Assembly: GCA_007115975.1 (NCBI GenBank)
Contig: SKJJ01000010.1
Span: 1 to 58,068 of the forward strand
Reading direction: 5' to 3'
DNA: 58,068 bases
From: Chitinispirillum sp.
Lineage (GTDB): Bacteria; Fibrobacterota; Chitinivibrionia; Chitinivibrionales; Chitinispirillaceae
Shown: positions 1 to 8,650 of the stretch, piece after piece
Layout of the letters: each line of letters starts with the position of its first letter
How positions within the stretch are numbered: position 1 is the first letter of the stretch
The notes under the pieces: generated by a model
What the model saw: the letters and a program-made list of their open reading frames with translations, nothing else
Told to the model about the DNA's origin: nothing
Database searches by the model: none
Made by a program: the position numbers and the translations under genes

Positions 1-335
1 AAATCTTCCGGGGAGCTTTTTACTCATTCTGAAAGAAAGGTGACGCCCGATCTTTAAAGACTGGAAAATTAATTTTACAGAAATAAAGATACACTACCGC
101 ACACAACTCGGGTATGCCGAAAAAATCGACCGATTCAGAACAGGAACTATATAGATATCACCGATTCATCCTCCAGTAAAAATCACAAACTGTACAGCCC
201 CTTTTCCGGGGCCGACCAACTGTTTCCAGAGCACCCTCAATAACAAAAAAATGCCTCAGGGTACCATAATTGCTCCTTTGAAAATTAGTACATCGGTGAA
301 TATCTGTTTCTGTGCACTCAAAGGAGCGTAAGGTT
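1..335. other. Upstream non-coding stretch
   Basis: I see no convincing gene in this stretch. A short minus-strand reading frame inside it has no recognisable protein and no ribosome site. It ends in the leader of the kinase gene, whose ribosome-binding site AAAGGAG lies at 320-326. Confidence 0.4.
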
Positions 336-2912
336 GTGCAATTATTGATGCAGGTTCTCAATCAGGTAACCGATGCTGTCATCATAACCGACAAAGCCGG
401 TATAATCACCGGTATTAACAAATCCGCAGAATCTCTTTATGAAATCTTACCAAAAGAGGTGTGCGGAAAACATATCACATCCATCTACCCAATGGAACAC
501 AATAGTGAACTGCGCAACGAATTACTCTTTTTATCAAAGAATGGCAAATCTCCTCCGCTCCGTTTGGAATTCAAAAACAGAGGCGGTGAGAAGGTGGTGG
601 TGGATTTAAGTATCAGCTGTTTTGGTAAAACTGATGGCAAGCCGGACGGTTTCGCTGTGATTTCAAGGGATGTCACCCGAATCGACCAAACACAACGGGA
701 TTTGACCGTCTGCAGGGAACGTTTCGATTCCCTGATGAAACATACTACAGAGGGGTTTTACGTTCTTGACTTCCCTGAGCTGATCTCAACAGACACTCCG
801 GTACAAAAGCAACTTGAACTGATTTACTCATCAAAAATTGCAGAGTGTAATGACGCAATGGCGAAAATGTACGGATTCCAGTCCCGTGATGAGATACTTG
901 GCAAAACTCTGGAACAGATTCATGGCTCGCGGCACAATCCAGAAAACGTTGCTATGATAAAAAAGGGATTAAGAAGAGATTACACTATTCAAGCCGCTGT
1001 TTCATCAGAGGTGGACCGCGAGGGAAACGAGGTGTGGTTTTCAAACAGTGTAAAGGGAATCGTTGAAGATGGAAAACTCACCGGTGCCTGGGGCTCACAG
1101 GTAGATATCACAGAGGTAAAAAGAGCCGAACAAAAGCTCAAGGAACAGACCTGGCGTCTGGAAAGCATCATTGAGGGAATGCACGCGGGCACCTGGCAGT
1201 GGAATGTGCAAACCGGGGAGCATATCATAAATGAGACCTGGGCTGAGATTATGGGCTACAGTTTCGATGAACTCTCACCGGTTGATATCACCACCTGGAA
1301 GAGGCTGATTCACCCCCTGGATTTCTTGGCAGCTCAGGATCTGCTTCACAGACATTTTGATGGTGAAAATCCCTATTATGTATGTGAATCACGTATGCTT
1401 CATAAAGATGGCCATTGGGTGTGGGTTCTGGATATGGGCAAAGTGATATCCCGTACACACAATGGATTGCCGCTTATGATGTTTGGAACTACCATCGATA
1501 TCACCGACCGCAAATATACTGAAGTACAGATCAGCCGTGAAAGAGATCTGTTAAATGCAATACTGGACAGTCTGCCGGGAGCATTCTATCTCTTTGACAG
1601 CAACGGGCGTTACCTGCGCTGGAATAAATATCTGGAGAAGGTAACCGGTTACAGCGGGGTTGATATTGCCACACTTAATCCCCTCGATCTGTTCAGGGAC
1701 AAGGACAGGGAGCTGGTTGAGCAGCGCATAAAGCGTGTCTTTGAAACGGGAAGTGCCTCTGTCGAGGCCGATATGATTACCCGGCAGGGGAGTGCCATCC
1801 CTTACTTTTTTTCCGGTCGCCTGATTAAACTTGAGGGTAAACCCTGTCTTGTGGGTATGGGTATCGATATCACCACCAGAAAAAAGTCTGAAGATGAGCT
1901 TAAAAGATGGCAGAGCCTCATGGAGTATGTGATCAAGTACGATCCTAATGCAGTCGCTGTGCTGGATAAAAATCTTATGTTTAAATTTGCAAGCGACAGG
2001 TTCAGAAAAGATTATCGGGTGGAAGGCAGGGAGCTGATCGGAAAACACCATTATGAAGTTTTTCCCGATATTCCCCAAAAGTGGCGCGATATTCACCAGC
2101 GAACACTAATGGGAGAGATATTGCGCGAAGAGGAGGATATGTTTAAAAGAGCCGATGGATCTACCGACTGGGTGAGATGGGAGAGTCGGCCCTGGTTTCA
2201 GTCTCAAGGTGTAGTTGGTGGAATTATCCTCTACACGGAAGTAATCACTGAACGGAAAACCGCACAGGAACGACTTAAATCATCCCTGAAGGAGAAGGAG
2301 ACGTTGTTGCAGGAGGTGTACCACAGGACAAAAAATAATATGCAGGTTATCTCCTCTTTTCTGGAGCTTCAGGCTGCCTCAGCTGAAGATGAGAATGTGC
2401 GCAGAATAGTTCACGACAGTAATGTCCGGATCAGGACAATGGCTCTTGCACACGAAAAGCTCTATAAAAGCAAGAGTCTCTCATCGATAAACCTGGCTGA
2501 TTACATAAGGGAGCTTGTGGATTTGATAACGATGGTAAGCGATGCAAAAAAGATAAACATCGAATATGACCTGGAAAATATAGAGACTCTTATCGATATC
2601 GCCATTCCCTGCGGGCTTGTCATTGGTGAACTCGTTTCCAACAGTTTCAAACACGCATTTCCTGATAGTGTACAGGGCACTATCAGGATCACCATGAAAC
2701 AGTGTGCAAAAAATCAGATCTGTCTCATTGTACAGGACAATGGTGTCGGTTTGCCTGAATGTTTTGACATATCAGAAACAGCTACTCTGGGTGTACAGAT
2801 TGTGTTTCAAATCGTTGAACATCAGCTCCATGGCTCTGCTGAGGTCCAGAGTGATGCCGGGGTGAAATGGGCGGTACGGTTCAGTGATAAACTTTATGAG
2901 CAAAGGGTGTAG
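336..2912 (+). CDS. Cytoplasmic multi-PAS sensor histidine kinase (HisKA_2 type)
   Basis: This is a signal-transducing kinase that autophosphorylates on histidine and passes the phosphate to a response regulator. About five PAS/PAC modules fill roughly the first 650 residues; repeated endings such as 'VDITEVKRAEQ' and 'IDITTRKKSEDEL' mark their C-caps. They are followed by a HisKA_2 dimerisation helix with EVYHRTKNNMQVI (codon of the phospho-acceptor His at 2322) and a HATPase with N-box 'GELVSNSFKHAF' and G-box 'DNGVGLP'. No signal peptide or membrane segment is seen, so it senses inside the cell. The frame is open from a GTG at 312, but AAAGGAG at 320-326 sits nine bases before the GTG at 336, which I prefer; ATG 348 is also possible. 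The receiver gene follows after two bases and is its obvious partner. The signal is unknown. Confidence 0.9.
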   Translation: MQLLMQVLNQVTDAVIITDKAGIITGINKSAESLYEILPKEVCGKHITSIYPMEHNSELRNELLFLSKNGKSPPLRLEFKNRGGEKVVVDLSISCFGKTDGKPDGFAVISRDVTRIDQTQRDLTVCRERFDSLMKHTTEGFYVLDFPELISTDTPVQKQLELIYSSKIAECNDAMAKMYGFQSRDEILGKTLEQIHGSRHNPENVAMIKKGLRRDYTIQAAVSSEVDREGNEVWFSNSVKGIVEDGKLTGAWGSQVDITEVKRAEQKLKEQTWRLESIIEGMHAGTWQWNVQTGEHIINETWAEIMGYSFDELSPVDITTWKRLIHPLDFLAAQDLLHRHFDGENPYYVCESRMLHKDGHWVWVLDMGKVISRTHNGLPLMMFGTTIDITDRKYTEVQISRERDLLNAILDSLPGAFYLFDSNGRYLRWNKYLEKVTGYSGVDIATLNPLDLFRDKDRELVEQRIKRVFETGSASVEADMITRQGSAIPYFFSGRLIKLEGKPCLVGMGIDITTRKKSEDELKRWQSLMEYVIKYDPNAVAVLDKNLMFKFASDRFRKDYRVEGRELIGKHHYEVFPDIPQKWRDIHQRTLMGEILREEEDMFKRADGSTDWVRWESRPWFQSQGVVGGIILYTEVITERKTAQERLKSSLKEKETLLQEVYHRTKNNMQVISSFLELQAASAEDENVRRIVHDSNVRIRTMALAHEKLYKSKSLSSINLADYIRELVDLITMVSDAKKINIEYDLENIETLIDIAIPCGLVIGELVSNSFKHAFPDSVQGTIRITMKQCAKNQICLIVQDNGVGLPECFDISETATLGVQIVFQIVEHQLHGSAEVQSDAGVKWAVRFSDKLYEQRV

Positions 2913-2914
2913 CG

Positions 2915-3283
2915 ATGAATTGCAGCAGTCCATCTGTTATGATTGTGGATGATGAGGCGGTGATGGTAATGCTTCTTAAGCTGAGGCTCAAGGCTGCGGG
3001 GTTCAACATCTGCACCACTGCCTCATCCAGACAGGAAGCGGTTGCCAAGGCTTTTGAATACTCGCCAGAATTTGTTATTATGGATATCCGTCTTACAGAA
3101 TCGGGAGATGGAATCGAAGCCGCACGGGAAATCCTTCAAAAGCTACAAACGCATCTGATTTTTATAAGTGGCTACTCTGAAGGTGATATTTATCGCAGGG
3201 CAATGGCGCTGAATCCTGATGGGTATATTGTAAAGCCGTTCGACATTGCTGAGCTGGTTGTAACGATGAGGAATATGATGTGA
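2915..3283 (+). CDS. Single-domain response regulator (CheY-like receiver)
   Basis: A stand-alone receiver domain of 122 residues with no output domain. The acidic pocket is VDDE at residues 11-14, the phospho-acceptor is Asp57 in 'FVIMDIRL', and the conserved lysine is in 'GYIVKPFD' near the C terminus. It starts two bases after the stop of the multi-PAS kinase, so the pair is almost certainly co-translated and the kinase is its phosphodonor. HisKA_2 kinases are often paired with receiver-only proteins that act as phosphate shuttles or by protein contact; which applies here cannot be read from sequence. Confidence 0.9.
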   Translation: MNCSSPSVMIVDDEAVMVMLLKLRLKAAGFNICTTASSRQEAVAKAFEYSPEFVIMDIRLTESGDGIEAAREILQKLQTHLIFISGYSEGDIYRRAMALNPDGYIVKPFDIAELVVTMRNMM

Positions 3284-3423
3284 GAACAGCCCTGGCAAAT
3301 AAACCAGAGGCGTATTGACATAACCCCTTCTGGCTAAGGAGAGGGGATGAAACGTACCACTAATTTCCGGATTTGCATCCTGACAAAACTACTTATGTGA
3401 CCATGGCGGGGAATAGCTCCGTT

Positions 3424-3452
3424 TTGACTTCACTTCACCTCTAAGTTATCTT
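3424..3452 (+). promoter_or_regulatory. Predicted sigma-70 promoter for the GH5 operon
   Basis: TTGACT (3424-3429), 17-base spacer, TATCTT (3447-3452), 42 bases before the GH5 start codon. Both hexamers are close to consensus and the spacing is ideal. Prediction only. Confidence 0.5.
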
Positions 3453-3494
3453 AATATATTAGGAATTTGGTTCTCTTTAAACTAGGATTGCACT

Positions 3495-5198
3495 ATGGAA
3501 AAGCATTTGACCTCTTCTGTTTTCACTATGCTCTATTTTGTTTTAATAATTTTCTCTTCATGTAAATCGGAAAGTGTTGTTACTGGTCCATTACCCACTA
3601 ATGATGACCAGCCGGCAGAGAGCACCCTTTTCAAGGTGCAGGGAGATAAAATTGTCGCACCCGATGGTTCAGACTTTCACATTAAAGGAGTTGCTTTTGG
3701 CAATCAGGTATGGATTAATCCAGCCCTGCCTCCCCCCAATCATCACGGGCAGGTAGATTTTGAACGGGTTGCAGCCATGGGCTTTAACAGCATCCGTTTT
3801 TACCTTAATTACCGGCTGTTTGAAGATGATCATGATCCATATAACTACCATGAACGCGGGTTCGAGTGGATTGATCAGAATATCGGGTGGGCAAGGGATA
3901 ATGACATCTATCTTATTTTAAACATGCACGTTCCTCAGGGAGGTTTTCAGTCCCTCGAGGGAGGAGGGGCTCTCTGGGATGAGCGCGGCAATCAGCAGCG
4001 GCTCATAGCACTCTGGCAGGAGATCGCCCGAAGGTACGCGGGTGAATCTCGGATACTTGGCTTTGATCTGGTGAATGAACCGGTGGTGACTCAGAGCATT
4101 GATCAATGGATTGGTCTTGCTGAGGAGATCGTGGAGGGAATCCGTGAAGTTAATGCTGATCATATGATTTTTATAGAGCGTCTCAACGCAAATCTCAGTC
4201 TCAGTAATCCCTGGGACCCAAATCAGAACGGACAGATGAACTACTTTCTCATTGATGATCCCAATATTGTTTATCAGTTTCATTTCTATCTGCCCTTTGC
4301 ATTTACTCATCAGAACGCACACTGGATCCCCTCTATGGCCGGGGTAGAGAGCAGCTGGCCCGATGAGGACAGAATGGAAGCTCCGGGAGGGTTAGAGTGG
4401 AGCTGGGCAACGTTTGAGAATCCTCTTGCTCAGAGAGGTACAAAAGGAACGACCGACTGGACCTTTTACGAAGGGGTTGAGGTGACAGTTACAGACGAAA
4501 ATCACGTGATCGGTCGCCCCGCTCTTCAGGGTAATGCCATTGGGGAGGGGACTGTGTGGTTTGATGATATCACGCTGGTGGAGAGAGATGCAGATGGCAA
4601 CGAAATAGGGAACTGGACATGGGATTTTACTACGAATGACAATTTTTATTACTGGTCCGATCCTGTCCAGGGACAGGGAATCTGGAGTGCCGATGAGGGG
4701 CGTGATGGATCGGGATGCTGGAAAATTGCCGGTTCAGGAAGTGACGCCGTACTTTCGGACGGGGTAAACAGTATTGCGCTCACTGTTGGGCACTCCTACC
4801 AAATGAGCGGATGGATGAGAACAAAAAAACTGCCAACCGATGCACAGCCAAGAGTAAGACTCGACTTTTATGAATCTGATGGTGAAGTGCATTTCTGGAA
4901 CAGGGAGTATCTGGAGGCAGAAGTTGAACGGTATCTGGAATTTGGACGTGTCAACAATGTACCGATCTACCTGGGGGAGTTTGGCTGCATTGCAGGGGCT
5001 TTTGAGAAGGGCAGGGGAGGACTCCTCTGGGTGGAGCAGATGCTTGATATATGCAGTGAACGGGGGGTACACTACAACTATCACACATGGCATGAGACAG
5101 CTTTTGGAATCTTTCTCAATCCACCTCATCTGCCTCTGGACCCATCAAGTGGCAATCAGCAACTAATTGATCTTTTTACACGGATGCAGAATGATTAA
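3495..5198 (+). CDS. Secreted lipoprotein glycoside hydrolase family 5 with an inserted beta-sandwich
   Basis: A retaining endo-glycanase of the cellulase/mannanase clan acting on beta-linked polysaccharides outside the cytoplasm. The N terminus has a hydrophobic stretch ending in a lipobox-like 'FSSC' (Cys23), so it is probably lipid-anchored. The GH5 barrel shows the acid/base Glu195 in 'DLVNEPV' and the nucleophile Glu495 in 'YLGEFGC'. These glutamates are usually about 100-150 residues apart; here they are 300 apart. The extra block, about residues 309-464, is rich in Gly, Asp and aromatics ('GTVWFDDITLVERD', 'SYQMSGWMRTKK') and resembles a CBM4/9-like jelly roll inserted into the barrel. 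The stop overlaps the next ATG by one base, starting a coupled GH5-GH16 operon. Exact substrate cannot be assigned. Confidence 0.88.
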   Translation: MEKHLTSSVFTMLYFVLIIFSSCKSESVVTGPLPTNDDQPAESTLFKVQGDKIVAPDGSDFHIKGVAFGNQVWINPALPPPNHHGQVDFERVAAMGFNSIRFYLNYRLFEDDHDPYNYHERGFEWIDQNIGWARDNDIYLILNMHVPQGGFQSLEGGGALWDERGNQQRLIALWQEIARRYAGESRILGFDLVNEPVVTQSIDQWIGLAEEIVEGIREVNADHMIFIERLNANLSLSNPWDPNQNGQMNYFLIDDPNIVYQFHFYLPFAFTHQNAHWIPSMAGVESSWPDEDRMEAPGGLEWSWATFENPLAQRGTKGTTDWTFYEGVEVTVTDENHVIGRPALQGNAIGEGTVWFDDITLVERDADGNEIGNWTWDFTTNDNFYYWSDPVQGQGIWSADEGRDGSGCWKIAGSGSDAVLSDGVNSIALTVGHSYQMSGWMRTKKLPTDAQPRVRLDFYESDGEVHFWNREYLEAEVERYLEFGRVNNVPIYLGEFGCIAGAFEKGRGGLLWVEQMLDICSERGVHYNYHTWHETAFGIFLNPPHLPLDPSSGNQQLIDLFTRMQND

Positions 5199-5209
5199 TG
5201 GAGGCTGTT

Positions 5210-6220
5210 GTGAAGTCAAAAATTGTCGCAATCGGGTGTTTATTTGTTGCTCTTCAGATCGTCTTTTCATCAGAGATACCGCAAATGATGGATAGGTTTT
5301 TTGAAAATTTTCCTGCCCGGGATGACGAGAAGAGTGTGCGTTATTTTGATCATGGCACAGGCGGTGGCAATGCAGATTACACCTGGCGCAGCGGGATTGC
5401 TTCACGGAGTGAACCAGGAATTTCAGTGCTGGCACTATCGATGGATCCCAAAGATCCGGCTAATCCATGGATGGGGCCAAACATGAACACCCCCAATCTC
5501 TGCCACTTTGGTACTTACGCCGCACGTCTAAAAATTCCCGATGCTTCAGATCAACCTGATGTGGGAGCGGTTGTTGGTTTCTTTACTTATTACAATGATG
5601 AGTCGAGAGATGATTTACCCAACGACATAAACGAAAACGGGATTCATGACAACAGTGAGATTGATTTTGAATGGCATATTGCCGATCCAAGAATTATCTA
5701 CATCGGTGCCTACACCGACTACGGGCTTTCACCGGAAACTGCCGGTACCGACAATCCCGTAGTTGTCACCCGCCAAATCAGCCGCTGCATAAATTTGGCA
5801 ACAGGGGAGATCTACTACACAAAACATCTGGATTCTCAGCCTCCTGGTTCTCCGGGAACCACTCTTACTTCAATGGAGGAGAACTACCCCTCGTGCATTG
5901 ATCCGATTCCAGGTTTTGATGCATCCGCACAGTTTCACACCTATGGCTTTGACTGGTATCCTGAGCGTATCCGCTGGTGGATGCTTCACCCCGACACCGG
6001 TGATACACTGGTGCTTTGGGATTACACTGGGCCACAGGAGAGAATTACGCAGAAACCGGCAAATCTTATGCTCAATATCTGGCACACTAACAACTGGTCC
6101 GTTATCGGTAATCCCAATGCAACAGAGCCACCTTCAGATATCTTTACCGTTGAGTTCGACTGGGTAAGTTATACTCCCTACAATAATGATGATTCCACTG
6201 GGGGGGGTAAAGTAGGATGA
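5210..6220 (+). CDS. Secreted GH16-like glycoside hydrolase
   Basis: A concanavalin-fold beta-glucanase-type enzyme, probably acting on beta-1,3/1,4-glucans or galactans outside the cell. The catalytic signature is 'NSEIDFEWHI', matching the family ExDxE pattern with its nucleophile and acid/base glutamates. It is followed by the typical 'FHTYGFDWYPERIRWWM' strand, which frames the active-site cleft. The N terminus is a clear signal peptide (KSKIVAIGCLFVALQIVFSS). I place the start at GTG 5210 because GGAGG lies at 5200-5204; an ATG at 5198 overlapping the GH5 stop is the alternative. About 340 residues, a normal single-domain length with no binding module. It is coupled to GH5 upstream and a small gene downstream, so the three are likely expressed together for one polysaccharide. 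Confidence 0.85.
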   Translation: MKSKIVAIGCLFVALQIVFSSEIPQMMDRFFENFPARDDEKSVRYFDHGTGGGNADYTWRSGIASRSEPGISVLALSMDPKDPANPWMGPNMNTPNLCHFGTYAARLKIPDASDQPDVGAVVGFFTYYNDESRDDLPNDINENGIHDNSEIDFEWHIADPRIIYIGAYTDYGLSPETAGTDNPVVVTRQISRCINLATGEIYYTKHLDSQPPGSPGTTLTSMEENYPSCIDPIPGFDASAQFHTYGFDWYPERIRWWMLHPDTGDTLVLWDYTGPQERITQKPANLMLNIWHTNNWSVIGNPNATEPPSDIFTVEFDWVSYTPYNNDDSTGGGKVG

Positions 6221-6498
6221 TTACAAACAGTCATTCAAATAAGACAATAGTTTCTCTTTGGGCACATAAATCTGGCGCACAGCTTTCGTGCAGGAGTGAT
6301 TCTCCCGCACTGGTCTGTATCTGTAATCTTCAGGACATGCGCATTGGCACCTTTGTCATAAAGGGACCTCAGGTGATTCCGCCCGGCTACAGTGTGCCGG
6401 TAATAATCTCGCTTCAGGTAGTAGTCGGGGAGGGTGGTTACAAAACCCCTGATTTGGCAAACGTAAGTTGGGAGTCTCCGGGGTCGGACCAGAATTAA
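6217..6498 (+). CDS. Small hypothetical protein coupled to the GH16 gene
   Basis: A 93-residue product I do not recognise. Its ATG overlaps the GH16 stop in an ATGA arrangement, the usual sign of translational coupling, and this is the main reason to believe it. The protein has no signal peptide. It contains a patch 'DMRIGTFVIKGPQVIPPGYSVPV' broken by prolines and reads like a small beta-rich domain. It could be a detached C-terminal module of the GH16 protein, since there is no strong terminator between them. No function is offered. Confidence 0.45.
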   Translation: MITNSHSNKTIVSLWAHKSGAQLSCRSDSPALVCICNLQDMRIGTFVIKGPQVIPPGYSVPVIISLQVVVGEGGYKTPDLANVSWESPGSDQN

Positions 6499-6964
6499 TC
6501 AGAATAATTACCCAAACCGAGCTGTAATGAACAATTGTTCAAGCTTTTTTGCCCAATATCCTGTCCTTAGAGCCCGATGGGAAGGCATTTCAACAAGCTC
6601 CAACCCGACTTGCCGCCCTTATCCCCATACCCATAGCACTTGCAGAAAAAACTGAAATAAAAAATTTAGCTGCAAATGGAAGCGGCAGGAGTAAAATTGC
6701 TGAAGCGTAGGTTATTGAAAGAATGATGAAAAGTGTGCCGGAAAAGAGATGTATGGTCTTGTTTTTCATAAGCCTCTGTGAATTTTGAGTGTGGAGAGTC
6801 GGGTGTCGGGGGTGATTTTTGACCCTCTCTATTTTTTTTCCTCACTGAACCCTGACATATACCACTTTTACAGACCCTGCCAGTGGTGTCGGTAACAATC
6901 TTTAGTACTACTATCAGGAAACATATTTATTTTCATATACATTTGAGCGAATTAGACTGAGCTT
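6499..6964. other. Intergenic region without a supported gene
   Basis: I see no supported coding sequence, RNA gene or clear promoter in these 466 bases. A short minus-strand frame near 6500-6630 reads fluently for about 35 codons but has no start or recognisable motif, so it may be a gene relic. A G-rich 'GTCGGGTGTCGGGGG' stretch near 6800 resembles the dispersed G-rich motif found elsewhere in the window. Confidence 0.4.
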
Positions 6965-7567
6965 ATGAATAACCTGAATAATCTGGATTGTTTGTGCAAG
7001 GTTCTTAACTGTCATGGCTTTGAGGCTGAGGTTTTTGCCGATAAAGACTTGGTGGCAAAGCGAATATTTAAGATGGTAAGGGGGCACAGTGTCGGCTATG
7101 GCGGATCCATGACACTGAGAAGCCTTGGGATAATCGATAAGTTGGGTGATTATGCAGGCAGAGTTTTTTCTCATCTGCCCGGTGGTGCCGGTGAGGATGA
7201 ACGAAATGCCCTTACTGCTGATTTCTACCTGACCAGTGCCAATGCAGTCTCAATGGATGGGCAGATTGTAAATATTGATGGAACCGGAAACAGGGTCTCT
7301 GCTACCTGCTTTGGGCCGCGAAGAATTATTTATGTGATAGGGAAAAACAAGGTTGTCAATGATCTGGATGATGCTCTGGCGTGGGCAAAATATGCCGCGG
7401 TGCGACTGGCAAAGTATTATAAACGCAAAACCCCTTGTGTAAAGACCGGTAAATGTGAAAATTGCTTTTCACCCGACTCAATCTGCTCCATAACCACCAT
7501 CCACCGCAAGAAACCCAGTGGTATTGATGTGTCGGTGTTTCTTGTAGATGAAGAGCTTGGGATATAG
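6965..7567 (+). CDS. LUD-domain (lactate-utilization-type) protein
   Basis: A 200-residue stand-alone LUD domain of the LutC/YkgG family, which in several bacteria takes part in L-lactate oxidation together with iron-sulfur partners. Visible family features are 'VGYGGSMTLRSLGI' near residue 40, 'TSANAVSMDGQIVNIDGTGNRVSA' near the middle, and 'ViGKNKVVNDLDDALAWAK' in the C-terminal half. A C-terminal cysteine cluster 'CVKTGKCENC' is typical of this subgroup. No LutA or LutB genes adjoin it, so a lactate role is not supported by context. It is followed by a G-rich leader and a broken GNAT gene. The name LutC would overstate what is known; the domain call is secure. Confidence 0.85.
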   Translation: MNNLNNLDCLCKVLNCHGFEAEVFADKDLVAKRIFKMVRGHSVGYGGSMTLRSLGIIDKLGDYAGRVFSHLPGGAGEDERNALTADFYLTSANAVSMDGQIVNIDGTGNRVSATCFGPRRIIYVIGKNKVVNDLDDALAWAKYAAVRLAKYYKRKTPCVKTGKCENCFSPDSICSITTIHRKKPSGIDVSVFLVDEELGI

Positions 7568-7568
7568 A

Positions 7569-7596
7569 GGGGGTTTTGGGGGTGGGTGTCGAGGGG
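7569..7596 (+). promoter_or_regulatory. Potential G-quadruplex in the gap after the LUD gene
   Basis: Four G-runs (7569-7573, 7578-7582, 7584-7586, 7593-7596) with loops of 4, 1 and 6 bases fit the G3+N1-7 quadruplex rule. It lies between the LUD stop and the GNAT start, in the putative leader of the GNAT gene. Folding in vivo is not shown by sequence. Confidence 0.3.
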
Positions 7597-7641
7597 TAGG
7601 AGTGGGAAATGCGTCACTGTTATTTAAAGGAGTAGTACACT

Positions 7642-8265
7642 ATGAGTGAGCTATACAGACTAAAAGATTTTGATGAGACATCACGTGCCGCAGAGGTACT
7701 CACCGATGCATTTGCGGATGATCCGCTCTGGAGAAAGGCTTTTGAGGGGGTCTATGATTACCACACCAAATTCAGTGCTTTCGCAGAAGCACCGCTACGG
7801 TATTCGCTTAAATACGGCAGTGTGTATGCTCCGTCCCCGAATTTTGAAGGGGTCGCGGCAGTGGTGCCCGGTTGCCATGCACAGATGGGGTTGTGGGGAA
7901 TGCTTCGAAGCAGGGCTCTTTTCACCGGAATGAAAATGGGCAATAGGGTAAGCAAGCGGCTTATGCCGCTGTGGAAGGTCCTGGGAGAGGATAGGAAAGA
8001 GATTGTCGGGGGAAGAGATTTTCTTTACCTGATGATTATTGGTGTTGCTAAAAAGTATCAGGGGCAGGGGCATGGAAAGAAACTTCTCAATGGTATAATC
8101 GAGGAGAGTGTAAAAAGAAACAGGCTCTTTTATCTTGAGACCGAAACGGTATAAAATGTAAAGCTGTATGAACGGTTCGGTTTCAGGGTTGTAAAGGAAA
8201 TCACCGTTCCGAATCTTGATCTGCCCATGTGGGAGATGATCAGGGAACCGTCAGAATTCAAGTAA
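7642..8265 (+). pseudogene. GNAT N-acetyltransferase interrupted by an in-frame stop
   Basis: A GNAT-fold acyltransferase that would transfer an acyl group from acyl-CoA. The acetyl-CoA loop is visible as 'VAKKYQGQGHGKKLL'. Translation stops at TAA 8152-8154 (codon 171), but the same frame continues for 36 more codons to TAA 8263-8265. That extension has exactly what this family should have after the break: 'NVKLYERFGFRVVKEI', the canonical N..LYE..GF motif that closes the fold. 'LETETV-stop-NVKLYERFGF' would be restored by one base change (GAA to TAA). The truncated product lacks the last strands, so it is probably inactive unless the stop is read through or is a sequence error. AAAGGAG lies just before ATG 7642. 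Confidence 0.8.
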
Positions 8266-8650
8266 CGGGTGTCGGGTGTCCAGGGGTAGGAAGATCGCCT
8301 ATGTATTCAAATACAGCTGACGAACCTGCTTACTCAAGGACCTTATAAATGATAAGTGCAGAGAGGATTGAGAGAACATTGGGGTGGTAGGAGGTAATTT
8401 GCACTCTGCACTTATAGCAATGGTGTTGAATATGAAGTGGCCCTCTAAAGGGCTGCTGTATTCGCCATCCTTAGTGTGCCCGCGGGGTACTTCGTCAAGC
8501 TCAGTATAAATTCCCGACCGACTTGAAGGGGGGGGCTGAAAACCACGCGCAGGTATTCCGAAGCGGTAGTTGGAGGTTTAGGGGAATGCTTTTCCCACCA
8601 GTAAACTTCTCTTTTCTCTTACAATTCAACGACCAATCCTGCAAAATATA
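8266..8650. repeat. Intergenic stretch with a 12-bp inverted repeat and short hairpins
   Basis: No gene is supported here. ATAAGTGCAGAG at 8352-8363 is matched perfectly by its complement at 8404-8415 with a 40-base loop. A short GCCCT/AGGGC hairpin lies near 8440-8455. 'ACTTCGTCAAGCTCAG' near 8489 resembles the tail of the dispersed palindromic elements elsewhere in the window. It looks like repeat debris between two gene blocks. Confidence 0.5.

Noticed and set aside
6965-7567. lutC of a lactate oxidation operon
   Set aside because: The domain fits, but lutA and lutB are absent, so only the domain is reported.
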